In this document: positions 6,645 to 13,912 of the stretch, piece after piece
How the letters are laid out: each line of letters starts with the position of its first letter
Numbering within the stretch: position 1 is the first letter of the stretch
Assembly (NCBI GenBank): GCA_964443745.1
Contig: CAYUEN010000028.1
Location: 1-24,888 of the forward strand
Reading direction: 5' to 3'
Origin: CAYUEN01 sp964443745
GTDB lineage: Bacteria > Campylobacterota > Campylobacteria > Campylobacterales > QNZT01
DNA length: 24,888 nucleotides
Notes under the pieces: generated by a model
Seen by the model: only the letters and a program-made list of their open reading frames with translations
Told to the model about the DNA's origin: nothing
Databases searched by the model: none
Position numbers and translations under genes: made by a program

Positions 6645-7463
6645 TCATTCGCTTTGGCGAATACGCATAAAAGAGGCGAATTTCGGGATACGGTTTTTGC
6701 TCAAACCGCGGTAGCGGAATGTGACGATGCTGCCGATGGCGGGAGGATGCCTGCGCTCCCGAATGGAAAAACCGCTGCCCAGGCGAAAGAGCCTTCCGTC
6801 TTTCAACCTGATGGTCAAACTCCCCATCATTCCTTCGAATTTCCCTTTTCCTGGGTTGATCGCGACCACTTCTCCCTCCATATCCGGTGCGCTTTTGACT
6901 TTGAGGATATGGCTACTTCGTCCGGTGAAATATTTCAGGCGGGGATCTTTGATCACTACGCCTTCTCCGCCCATTTTTTCGATCTTTTCGAGGAATCTTT
7001 TCAGATGATATCTGTTTTTTATCGGATATTGGGAGATAAAGCGGACATAACGGTTCGGATGTGAGGCGAACCATATACGCGCTTTTTCAAGTCGCTGGAA
7101 AAAATCCCCCTTCTGTTTGGGCACTTCGAAAATATTGTAGGTGATCATTTGCCATTTAGGAGAGGGTTTCGTGTCCAGGACGGTTGATTGGATCGTTTCG
7201 AATTCTCCCCTGCCGCTCCAGAGTTCTCCGTCGAGTGCGAAAGGCGGGAAATTGTGGGTAAACCATTTCGGGGCGTGGATGGGATTGCCGTTTTTGGAGA
7301 GAAGCCTTCTTCCGTCCCAGTAGCCTCTGATACCATCGAGTTTTTCACTCATCACCCATCCGGTGATGTTCTGTTCTCCGGTATAGGATTTCGGTTTTTG
7401 AAGAGGAAGAGCGCGAGCGTAGAAGATGGAAAGAAGGGCGAACAACAAGAGGGTGATTCTCAC
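6645..7463 (-). CDS. ligE: Exported ATP-dependent DNA ligase, LigE type
   Basis: A 272-residue minimal DNA ligase. A signal peptide (about 1-18, LLLFALLSIFYARA) is followed by the nucleotidyltransferase domain: motif I SEKLDG with adenylated Lys41, motif III ALDGELW, motif IV GEGVVIKDP and motif V ILKVKSAPDMEGEV, then a small OB domain. LigE enzymes are ATP-dependent ligases sent to the periplasm or outside in Neisseria, Haemophilus, Campylobacter and relatives, and are linked to DNA uptake or extracellular DNA repair. The GTG start at 7463 has an AAGGA ribosome site. A secreted ComEA-like DNA-binding protein is encoded immediately upstream, and a DUF434 gene immediately downstream. Confidence 0.9.
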   Translation of the reverse strand: MRITLLLFALLSIFYARALPLQKPKSYTGEQNITGWVMSEKLDGIRGYWDGRRLLSKNGNPIHAPKWFTHNFPPFALDGELWSGRGEFETIQSTVLDTKPSPKWQMITYNIFEVPKQKGDFFQRLEKARIWFASHPNRYVRFISQYPIKNRYHLKRFLEKIEKMGGEGVVIKDPRLKYFTGRSSHILKVKSAPDMEGEVVAINPGKGKFEGMMGSLTIRLKDGRLFRLGSGFSIRERRHPPAIGSIVTFRYRGLSKNRIPKFASFMRIRQSE

Positions 7464-7509
7464 GATATATCCTTTCGAGACTACGAGTGAGAAGAGAAGG
7501 GAGCGTTTT

Positions 7510-7530
7510 CGCCCCCGTTTTTAGGGGGCG
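7510..7530. terminator. GC-rich hairpin between comEA-like gene and ligE
   Basis: A perfect 7-bp stem (CGCCCCC with GGGGGCG) closes a 7-base loop. In the minus direction, the direction of the flanking genes, it is followed by AAAA and not a T run, so it is not a standard terminator; it may cause partial termination or stabilise the comEA-like mRNA. Confidence 0.45.
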
Positions 7531-7547
7531 TTTGTGTATCGAGCCTC

Positions 7548-7787
7548 TTATTCGGCTGCTTCTTCGGCTTTGATCTCGTTGATGATCTTGTCGCCGATTC
7601 CTTTTACTTTTTTGAGATCTTCGAGGGAAGCGAATTTGCCATGAGCTTCTCTGTAAGCGATGATATTTTCAGCCTTTTTCTCACCGATGCCTTTGATTTT
7701 GACGAAATCCGCCTTGGTCGCTGTGTTGATATCGAGTGCGAAAAGAGAGATCGCTCCGGCCAATGTTAAAAAGAGAAATTTTTTCAT
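7548..7787 (-). CDS. Secreted ComEA-like helix-hairpin-helix protein
   Basis: A 79-residue protein: signal peptide (about 1-17, KKFLFLTLAGAISLFA) followed by DINTATKADFVKIKGIGEKKAENI and a second KVKGIGDKIINEI, the paired helix-hairpin-helix of the ComEA C-terminal domain. ComEA-like proteins bind double-stranded DNA in the periplasm and pull it through the outer membrane during transformation. This short form has a cleavable signal, so it should be a soluble periplasmic protein. AAAGGA precedes the ATG. It sits 84 bases upstream of ligE on the same strand, which fits a DNA-uptake role. Some short HhH proteins of this kind have no proven role in competence. Confidence 0.82.
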   Translation of the reverse strand: MKKFLFLTLAGAISLFALDINTATKADFVKIKGIGEKKAENIIAYREAHGKFASLEDLKKVKGIGDKIINEIKAEEAAE

Positions 7788-7955
7788 AAATCATCCTTTC
7801 CAAAAATTTGACAAAAACTAGATCGGATAGTTTGCAAAGATCTGAAGAAACCCAGGGGAAATTTGTATCGTTTCTGGAAAAATGACAATATTTTGCATCA
7901 GGGTGAAACGATTCGGTGAAAAGGTGGCGGCTATAGAATCTCTCTTTTGGATATA

Positions 7956-7964
7956 TGCTATAAT
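7956..7964 (+). promoter_or_regulatory. Extended -10 promoter of pssA
   Basis: TGCTATAAT (TG-extended perfect -10, hexamer 7959-7964) lies 24 bases before the pssA ATG. No convincing -35 is present, as is usual in Campylobacterota. Confidence 0.65.
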
Positions 7965-7988
7965 ACGGCACTTCAAAAAGGAAGCGAT

Positions 7989-8540
7989 ATGTTTTTGTTC
8001 GACAAACATTCCCACTACCATCTGGCCAATTTGGTCACCTATACCAATATTTCTCTGGGTATCGTGGCGATGTATTTCATTCAGAAAGGGGATTTTCTCA
8101 CGGCGATCGTTTTGGCGTGGATCGCGGGCGGGCTGGATATTCTCGACGGAAAAATCGCCCGTCGTTTCGATCTTTCGTGCGAGTTCGGGATACAGCTCGA
8201 TTCGTTCGCGGATTTCATCTCCTTTGTGGTGATGCCCTCCTTTTTGCTTTTTTACGCGCTGTTGAAGCCCACACCGGGAGCGTTGCTTCTTTCGGGAATC
8301 GTCTTTTTGTATTATATCATCAGCGGGTTGATTCGGCTCATCGAGTTCAATATCAAAAGCGAAAGCGGTGAAGTGACGAAATATTTTACGGGAGTGCCGA
8401 CACCGCTGGGGGCGATTTTGCTTTGGGTGCTCTATCTACTCTACAGTTATGAAATCGTACATCAACTCTATATCGTTTTGGCGGCCGTTGTCGTGATCGG
8501 CTGGTTACTCAATTCCAGGGTGAAGATTCCACACCCGTAA
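7989..8540 (+). CDS. pssA: CDP-diacylglycerol-serine O-phosphatidyltransferase
   Basis: A 183-residue inner-membrane enzyme of the CDP-alcohol phosphatidyltransferase family. The full signature D-x2-DG-x2-AR-x8-G-x3-D-x3-D is seen at about residues 50-73 (DILDGKIAR ... GIQLDSFAD). It would make phosphatidylserine, the precursor of phosphatidylethanolamine. About six membrane segments are visible. The serine specificity is assigned from overall resemblance to epsilonproteobacterial PssA; a related phosphatidyltransferase is possible. An upstream in-frame ATG exists at 7947, but the ATG at 7989 has an AAGGAAG ribosome site, is downstream of the promoter and starts as expected. The 3' end overlaps the end of the convergent mrdA by 36 bases. 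Confidence 0.85.
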   Translation: MFLFDKHSHYHLANLVTYTNISLGIVAMYFIQKGDFLTAIVLAWIAGGLDILDGKIARRFDLSCEFGIQLDSFADFISFVVMPSFLLFYALLKPTPGALLLSGIVFLYYIISGLIRLIEFNIKSESGEVTKYFTGVPTPLGAILLWVLYLLYSYEIVHQLYIVLAAVVVIGWLLNSRVKIPHP

Positions 8541-10388
8541 CGAGGCGTTTTTTTCGGGAAGATTTGCGAGTATTCGATATTCGGGACGGACATACTGCTT
8601 TTGGATATATCCCAGATTTACCAGTGCGTCGTAGATTCCGCTGACGATCCCTCCGGCCGCTTTACCGCCGTGGCCTCCATGTTCGACGATGACGGTGACG
8701 ACGTATTGGGGTGCTTCGAATGGCCCGAAAGTCGTCAGCCAGGCGTGTGATTTCTGGTAGTATTTCAAATCCTCTTCGCTCATCCGTTCCTTCTCTTCCT
8801 GTGGAATGCCGATGACCTGAGAAGTTCCCGTTTTTCCGGCGATGGTGATGAAAGCGCTGTTGTATTTCGTCGCGGTTCCTTTTTTGTGGTAGCAGACCTG
8901 ACGCATCGCTTCGCGAATCAGGGGTAGTTGTGATTTCTCGAAGTCGTTCAGAAGTCCTTCGGTGGTGAAGGTGATCGGCTTTTTGTCTATATGGCTTAGA
9001 AAGTGGGGAATGGGTGCACGGCCTGTAGCGATCAGGGCGGTGGCCCTGGCTATCTGGATCGGGGTGGCGAGGAAATTCCCCTGTCCTATGACGGTATTGA
9101 GCGTCTCTCCCCGATACCACCCCTCTCCGAATTTGTTGATTTTCCAGTTACGGCTGGGCATCGTTCCGATGAATTCTCCAGGCAGGTCGATTCCACTCTT
9201 TTTTCCAAAGCCGTATCGCATCATATCGGTCGAAATTTTATCGATCCCCACGCGCAATCCACCGTTGTAGAAGTAGACGTCGCAACTCTCCCTGATGGCT
9301 TTTGTCAAATCGGTCGGTCCATGTCCCCAGCGATTCCAGCAGCGGAATTTTCTTTTACCCAGTTTCAGTGCGCCGCTGCAGAGAAATTTCTCGTTTGGGG
9401 AGATCTTTTTGGAATCGAGAAAACTGAGCCCTACGAGGGGTTTGATCGTCGATCCCGGAGGATAGAGTCCGCGGATGATTTTGTTGGTGAATGGATGGTT
9501 GAGATCTTCGATCATCTTCTGCCACGCCTCTTCGCTGATTCCCTCCACGAAGGTGTTCAAATCGTATTCGGGATAGCTGCCGGCAGCGAGAATCGCACCG
9601 TTTTTCGCGTTCATGACGATAGCTGCACCCGTTTTGCCCCGAAAGAGGAATTCGAGGCGCTTTTGGAGTCGCATATCGAGCGAGAGGGTGATGTCGCTAC
9701 TTTTGGCGGGTGTCTCCTGGATCGTTTCGATCGGTTCGTTGGCCGCATTGACTTTCACTTTCCGGATACCCGGTTCGCCTTCCAGCAGACGGTTGTAGGT
9801 CTTTTCCAGTCCGCTTTTGCCGGTATGTTTGAGAAGTCTCGCGACTTTGTCTGAGCGGGCTTCTTTTTTGTCCGTTTTTCCGACGTAACCGATGATATGA
9901 GCGGCGCTTTCATGATAGGGATAGTAGCGTCTGGAGTTTGGGGTGATCGTAATTTCGTTGTAGCGGCTGAATTTTACGAAGAGGGGGTTCATCCGTTCGT
10001 AGGAGACGAAGTCGACGATGGGGATTGGTTTGTGGTTGTAGGGGGTGTCTTTGGCGAGGTAGCGTTTTTCGAGTTTTTCAGGATCGTAATGTGGCAGATA
10101 TGTCGAGACAAAACGTAGAATCTCGCGGAGTTTCGGAAGTTTTTTTTTGCTGCGCATATGGGGAGAGAGCGCGATCGTGAAGCCGAGTTTGCTCAATGCG
10201 ATCGGATCTCCGTTGCGATCTTTGATCATTCCCCGCACAGGCAAGATGTATTCGGTATTGACGATGTTTTCCTTGGCGAGTGCTTCATAGTAGGTGTTGG
10301 ATTTGATCGAAAGAAAATAGATTCTCGAAAGAAGCAGCAGCCAGAAGAGGCCAAAAAGAATCAGTACGAATTTGATACGTCTGTTCAC
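8505..10388 (-). CDS. mrdA: Penicillin-binding protein 2 (elongation transpeptidase)
   Basis: A 627-residue class B penicillin-binding protein: short cytoplasmic tail, one membrane anchor (about 6-28), N-terminal pedestal beginning RGMIKDRNG (52-60), and transpeptidase domain with catalytic Ser313 in STIK, the SxN-equivalent SCD (368-370) and KTG (519-521). PBP2 cross-links peptidoglycan with RodA during side-wall growth. The longer frame starts at TTG (10400), but GTG at 10388 overlaps the stop of the upstream gene as GTGA and follows GGTGG, so I use it. It is the last gene of the 12-gene block; its end overlaps convergent pssA by 36 bases, leaving no room for a terminator between them. Confidence 0.95.
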   Translation of the reverse strand: MNRRIKFVLILFGLFWLLLLSRIYFLSIKSNTYYEALAKENIVNTEYILPVRGMIKDRNGDPIALSKLGFTIALSPHMRSKKKLPKLREILRFVSTYLPHYDPEKLEKRYLAKDTPYNHKPIPIVDFVSYERMNPLFVKFSRYNEITITPNSRRYYPYHESAAHIIGYVGKTDKKEARSDKVARLLKHTGKSGLEKTYNRLLEGEPGIRKVKVNAANEPIETIQETPAKSSDITLSLDMRLQKRLEFLFRGKTGAAIVMNAKNGAILAAGSYPEYDLNTFVEGISEEAWQKMIEDLNHPFTNKIIRGLYPPGSTIKPLVGLSFLDSKKISPNEKFLCSGALKLGKRKFRCWNRWGHGPTDLTKAIRESCDVYFYNGGLRVGIDKISTDMMRYGFGKKSGIDLPGEFIGTMPSRNWKINKFGEGWYRGETLNTVIGQGNFLATPIQIARATALIATGRAPIPHFLSHIDKKPITFTTEGLLNDFEKSQLPLIREAMRQVCYHKKGTATKYNSAFITIAGKTGTSQVIGIPQEEKERMSEEDLKYYQKSHAWLTTFGPFEAPQYVVTVIVEHGGHGGKAAGGIVSGIYDALVNLGYIQKQYVRPEYRILANLPEKNASLRVWNLHPGIE

Positions 10389-10843
10389 AGCAGCCACCAA
10401 CCCAACAGAGTATCACTGACGATATAGATCAGATAGATGCCCCCGAAATCCGGAAGGGGAAGATGCAGCAAAGAGGCGAGAAAGAGATTCCACAGATAGT
10501 ATCCCAGATAGCCGCTCGCGATATAGAGTATACTCAGGCAAGATTTACAGATAATCGTCTCCTCGAGATTTCGATAGAAGAGAACGTAAAACCAGAAAAA
10601 GAAGAGTACGAAAGAAAACGGAATGAATCCGCGGTCTATTTCGACATAGAGAATGTAGAGAAAAACGAACAGATTTCGGATTCGATAGTTGCTGTCGTCG
10701 ATATGGCGCAGTAAAAAATAGAACCAAAAGCCGATCAACGGCGTGAGATATCCCGTCATCATCGCGAGGGGTTCGTACAAAATCCCCGCTCCAAAGAGCA
10801 GCAGCGCTCTTAGATATCGATGATCAGCGCGATCTCGTCGCAT
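10385..10843 (-). CDS. Small integral membrane protein upstream of mrdA
   Basis: A protein of about 152 residues (if starting at ATG 10843) with about five hydrophobic segments and many aromatic residues (FWFYFLLR, FFFWFYVLFYR). Position directly before mrdA and translational coupling to it (GTGA) suggest a helper of the elongation machinery, in the place MreD often holds; the sequence is too divergent for me to call it MreD. An uncharacterised gene occupies the same place in H. pylori as I recall. The start is uncertain: ATG 10843 overlaps argA by 34 bases and lacks a ribosome site; TTG 10879 or a later non-ATG start are alternatives. Confidence 0.65.
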   Translation of the reverse strand: MRRDRADHRYLRALLLFGAGILYEPLAMMTGYLTPLIGFWFYFLLRHIDDSNYRIRNLFVFLYILYVEIDRGFIPFSFVLFFFWFYVLFYRNLEETIICKSCLSILYIASGYLGYYLWNLFLASLLHLPLPDFGGIYLIYIVSDTLLGWWLL

Positions 10844-11268
10844 ATGGGAAAATGTTTGCACTTGATACAGTCGGCCCAAATTTTGTGTTCGGGAAGGGAC
10901 TCTTTGGGGATTTCCCTGAGTCCGAGTTTCTCGAAAAACTCTTTTTCGTAGGTGAGGGTGAAGACTTGCCCGACTCCGATGGCTTTCGCCTCTTGGAGCA
11001 GATCTTTCACGAGTCGTTGTCCGATTCCTCGTCCTCGGCTCTTTTTGTCGACGATCAGGCTACGGATTTCGGCGAGCGATGGGGAGTGGATGTGGAGCGC
11101 GCCGAATCCGACGAGCTTGCCATCCTCTTTTGCGAGGATGTACGAGCGGATGTTGGTCGCGATTTCGTCGGACGTACGATAGAGAATCTTTCCGCTTTCC
11201 ACTTCGGGTTGTACGAGTCGTTGCATCGTATCGATGTCTTTGAGTGTCGCTTTGGAGTAGGCGATCAT
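10810..11268 (-). CDS. argA: Short N-acetylglutamate synthase-like acetyltransferase
   Basis: A 152-residue GNAT acetyltransferase. The acetyl-CoA loop is RGRGIG (78-83) after strand EIRSLIVDKK. It resembles the short, stand-alone N-acetylglutamate synthases, which lack the amino-acid kinase domain and start arginine synthesis from glutamate and acetyl-CoA. The tail WADCIKCKHFPICDEIAL (131-148) carries three Cys (134, 137, 143), seen in some relatives and perhaps binding metal. The ATG overlaps the ysxC stop as ATGA. A longer frame to 11577 exists but is an out-of-frame reading of ysxC. GNAT fold is certain; substrate is inferred. Confidence 0.78.
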   Translation of the reverse strand: MIAYSKATLKDIDTMQRLVQPEVESGKILYRTSDEIATNIRSYILAKEDGKLVGFGALHIHSPSLAEIRSLIVDKKSRGRGIGQRLVKDLLQEAKAIGVGQVFTLTYEKEFFEKLGLREIPKESLPEHKIWADCIKCKHFPICDEIALIIDI

Positions 11269-11873
11269 GTTTCGCACCTTTTTTGAAAAAGAGATTCGAA
11301 AATCAGGGCGTTGGCTTTTTGAATGCCCCTTTTTTTGAGATTGGAGACCACTACCGCTCCGGGATGGTCGCGCAGAAGTTTTCCGGTCTCTTTCTGGTTG
11401 AGTTTGTCCGCTTTGGTGAAGATCTCGAGAATCTCCTGGTCGGGTCGCCTGATATGCTCCAGGTAGTCGCGCACCTCCCGGTCGATCGCCATATCCGGAT
11501 GCCTGGCGTCGACGAGATGGATGAAGAGGCGAATGGAGCTGCGGTGGGTGATGAATTCGGTCAGCGCCTTTTCCCACGCCTTCTTCTCCGATTTGGAGAC
11601 TTTCGCATAACCGAAGCCCGGAAGATCGACGAGTCTGGCCCGATATTTCTCCTCGCCGCAGAGATAGAGGATTTCGAAAAAGTTGATAAGGCGAGTTTTG
11701 CCTGGGGTGGAAGAGCTCTTGGCGAGGTTTTTGCGGTTGGTGATCGCGTTGATGAAGCTGCTCTTTCCGACGTTGCTGCGTCCCATGATCGCCACTTCGC
11801 TCATATCGGAGGGGAGGGCTTCCCGAATCGTGGGGGCGGAAGTGACGAAGGTGGCTTCGGTCAGTTTGAGCAC
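11265..11873 (-). CDS. ysxC: Ribosome biogenesis GTPase YsxC/EngB
   Basis: A 202-residue Era/TrmE-like small GTPase. G1 is GRSNVGKSS (31-39), G2 Thr in PGKTR, G3 DLPGFGYAK (82-90) and G4 TKAD (about 153-156). YsxC assists assembly of the large ribosomal subunit and is usually essential. The length is normal. It starts with GTG at 11873, sharing one base with the lptA stop codon (TAGTG), and ends in an ATGA overlap with argA, so translation is probably coupled on both sides. Confidence 0.95.
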   Translation of the reverse strand: MLKLTEATFVTSAPTIREALPSDMSEVAIMGRSNVGKSSFINAITNRKNLAKSSSTPGKTRLINFFEILYLCGEEKYRARLVDLPGFGYAKVSKSEKKAWEKALTEFITHRSSIRLFIHLVDARHPDMAIDREVRDYLEHIRRPDQEILEIFTKADKLNQKETGKLLRDHPGAVVVSNLKKRGIQKANALIFESLFQKRCET

Positions 11874-12331
11874 TACTTCTCCTCTACGGAAAAGATCAGT
11901 TTTACCGGACGGTTTTTTTTGCCGGTGATTTCGGATTTTCCCGATTTTCTGTCGATCACGATCTTTTCGCCGTAGAGTTTTTTCCCCGATTTGACCTCTT
12001 CGATGATCACGTCTCCGCTTGCCTCGTACTGCTGGTTCGCGGGTAGATAGCTGAGTGTTCGGGAGGTACCTTCGTAGTGTTGTGTCCGGGTGTGGATCTT
12101 AAAACGCACATGGCCGCTGGCGGTGTATCGCTTGGGCTTTTTTCGGGGAGTGAAAAGGATCGTGACTTTGTCCGCCTCGATCGTGTCCTGGCCTTTTTTG
12201 ATCACGACATGGCCGGTGAACACCGAAAGGAGTTTCGTTTCGTCCGCTTCGAATTTGTCGGCTCGAATTTCCACCGTTTCGGCGTACAGAAGGGTACTTA
12301 TCGTCAGTAAAAAGATCAGAATACGTTTCAT
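11873..12331 (-). CDS. lptA: LPS transport protein LptA (OstA-like)
   Basis: A 152-residue periplasmic protein: signal peptide 1 to about 17 (ILIFLLTISTLLYA), then a single OstA/LptA beta-jellyroll with repeated strands such as VEIRADKFEADE and GHVVIKKGQDTIEADKVTI. LptA polymers bridge the periplasm and carry lipopolysaccharide from LptC to LptD. Its neighbour upstream is lptC (ATGA overlap) and downstream ysxC. No ATP-binding lptB is in this window. Length fits the family. Confidence 0.9.
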   Translation of the reverse strand: MKRILIFLLTISTLLYAETVEIRADKFEADETKLLSVFTGHVVIKKGQDTIEADKVTILFTPRKKPKRYTASGHVRFKIHTRTQHYEGTSRTLSYLPANQQYEASGDVIIEEVKSGKKLYGEKIVIDRKSGKSEITGKKNRPVKLIFSVEEK

Positions 12332-12858
12332 CGGATCCCCCGGTTTTCGTCGATTACGAATTTTATATGATCGGCTTGAATGATACCCCGCATTCTATCA
12401 TAAAAGAGTTTATCTCCGGTCGCGTTTCCCTCGGGAGAGGTGAGCGTGAAGGGGGTGTGAGAGATCGCGATCCTCTTTCGGATGTCGTAGGTGATTTTGT
12501 GGCTTTTTATTTTCAAAGAGGCGTTGTTTTCGAAGAGTACATGATCGCTGAAGGTAAAAAGATCGTTTTCGAATCGGGTGTAATCGGAGCGCAGATGGTC
12601 GAGTTCTCCTCGGTTGACGAATCGTGCGTCGGTATCGAAGAGTTCGCTGAAAGTGGCGTATTTTTTCACTTTTGCTGCGGTCACTTCTCCCGTGACTCCC
12701 TCTTCCGTGACCAAAAAGGCACGAATATGGTCGAACGTGATGTCGGTGAAGTTGATATCCTGCTTCAACTCCTCGAAGACTTTCGGCTCTTTGGTCGTCA
12801 AAAAGGTGATCTCGAAAATAAACAGCAGCAAGACGAGGATCAGGATTTTCAGAGCCAT
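12328..12858 (-). CDS. lptC: LPS export protein LptC
   Basis: A 176-residue protein with one N-terminal membrane anchor (4-20, KILILVLLLFIFEITFL) and a periplasmic LptC-type jellyroll containing the pattern ...DSH/DHVLFENNASLKIKS... and TPFTLTSPEGNATGDKLFYDR. LptC takes lipopolysaccharide from the LptBFG transporter and hands it to LptA. Sequence conservation is low in this family, so position between kdsC and lptA is important support. It starts inside the last ten bases of kdsC and overlaps lptA as ATGA. Confidence 0.85.
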   Translation of the reverse strand: MALKILILVLLLFIFEITFLTTKEPKVFEELKQDINFTDITFDHIRAFLVTEEGVTGEVTAAKVKKYATFSELFDTDARFVNRGELDHLRSDYTRFENDLFTFSDHVLFENNASLKIKSHKITYDIRKRIAISHTPFTLTSPEGNATGDKLFYDRMRGIIQADHIKFVIDENRGIR

Positions 12859-13343
12859 TGCGCGAGAAACTGCTCCTGTAATCCCTCTTTTTCGACCACG
12901 ATCTCGATCATTTCGCGTACCGCGCCGGCACCTCCGGGGCGGGTGAGGCGGTGGGTGACTATCGGTTCGATCTGTATCGCGCCGTCGCTTGGCATGAAAC
13001 TCATCGCGGCCGCCTTGAGCATATGGTAGTCGTTCAAGTCGTCTCCGATTACGGCTACTTGTTCGTAAGTGAGATTCTCTTCGGCCAGGATGCGATCGAG
13101 TGTACCTTTTTTGTCTTTGACCCCCTGATGGATGTGGGTGATGCGCAATTCTCTGGCTCGCTTTTCGACGATTTTGGAAGAGCGTCCGGTAATGATGGCG
13201 GCACGTTTGCCCATCCGTATCCAGGTCGCGATGGCCAGGCCGTCTTTGACGTTGAATGATTTGATTTCGTCGCCGTTTTGGGTGTGGCTGATTCTACCGT
13301 CCGTCAGGCAGCCGTCCACATCGAGCACCAGCAGTTCGATCAC
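12849..13343 (-). CDS. kdsC: 3-deoxy-D-manno-octulosonate 8-phosphate phosphatase
   Basis: A 164-residue HAD-superfamily phosphatase without cap domain: motif I DVDGCLTDG (Asp8 nucleophile, Asp10), motif II Thr in IITGRSS, motif III Lys in the KDKKGTL region, motif IV GDDLND (Asp101/102) and the C-terminal PGGAGAVRE loop typical of KdsC. It dephosphorylates Kdo-8-phosphate to Kdo for the LPS inner core, which fits the adjacent lptC and lptA. It overlaps hisB by four bases and lptC by ten. Length is normal for the tetrameric family. Confidence 0.93.
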   Translation of the reverse strand: MIELLVLDVDGCLTDGRISHTQNGDEIKSFNVKDGLAIATWIRMGKRAAIITGRSSKIVEKRARELRITHIHQGVKDKKGTLDRILAEENLTYEQVAVIGDDLNDYHMLKAAAMSFMPSDGAIQIEPIVTHRLTRPGGAGAVREMIEIVVEKEGLQEQFLAQWL

Positions 13344-13912
13344 AGGACCCCTTTGGTGCTGGGGGTACCGCTGCGGGGATTTTTCGCCGCGGCGCGTCTG
13401 AGCGCGACGGCGAACGATTTGAAGGCCGCCTCTATGATGTGATGGCGGTTTTTACCCCGTTTGCAGACGATATGGGCGGTGATACCGGCGTTGAAACAAA
13501 GAGCTCTGAAGAATTCTTCGACCAGTTCGGTATCGAAACTGCCCACTTTTCCCTCCACTGGGAGTTCGCAGACGAGAAACGGACGATTGCTCAGATCCAA
13601 AGCGGTTTGGACGGCGGCTTCGTCCATCACGACGGTCGCCTCGCCGAAGCGCTCCACTCCTTCGATCGGAAAGATCTCTTGATGGAGCGCTTCCCCCAGT
13701 ACGATGCCGCTGTCTTCTACGCTGTGGTGGTCGTCTATATGGGTATCGCCTTCGCATTTGAGCGATAGATCCAGTAGGCCGTGTTTGGCGAAAGATTCGA
13801 GCATATGGTCGAAAAATCCGATACCCGTGGCGATTTTCGCCTCACCTTTTCCGTAGAGTTCGAGGCTTACTTCGATCTTCGTCTCTTTCGTCTCTCGCGA
13901 GAGTTCTGTCAT
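13340..13912 (-). CDS. hisB: Imidazoleglycerol-phosphate dehydratase
   Basis: A 190-residue monofunctional IGPD. Signature motifs: GIGFFDHML (30-38), HIDDHHSVEDSGI (58-70) with manganese ligands, and the mirrored second half ending in KNRHHIIEAAFKSFA. It converts imidazoleglycerol-phosphate to imidazole-acetol phosphate in histidine synthesis. The histidinol-phosphatase domain of the E. coli enzyme is absent. It lies between rlpA and kdsC with ATGA-type four-base overlaps on both sides, so it is translated as part of an envelope operon and not next to other his genes in this window. Confidence 0.95.
   Translation of the reverse strand: MTELSRETKETKIEVSLELYGKGEAKIATGIGFFDHMLESFAKHGLLDLSLKCEGDTHIDDHHSVEDSGIVLGEALHQEIFPIEGVERFGEATVVMDEAAVQTALDLSNRPFLVCELPVEGKVGSFDTELVEEFFRALCFNAGITAHIVCKRGKNRHHIIEAAFKSFAVALRRAAAKNPRSGTPSTKGVL

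Noticed and set aside
10389..10400. TTG start for mrdA at 10400
   Set aside because: GTG at 10388 is coupled to the upstream stop and gives the usual PBP2 N-terminus.
11269..11577. N-terminal extension of the acetyltransferase
   Set aside because: Out-of-frame reading of ysxC; the ATG at 11268 forms an ATGA overlap and begins the GNAT fold.
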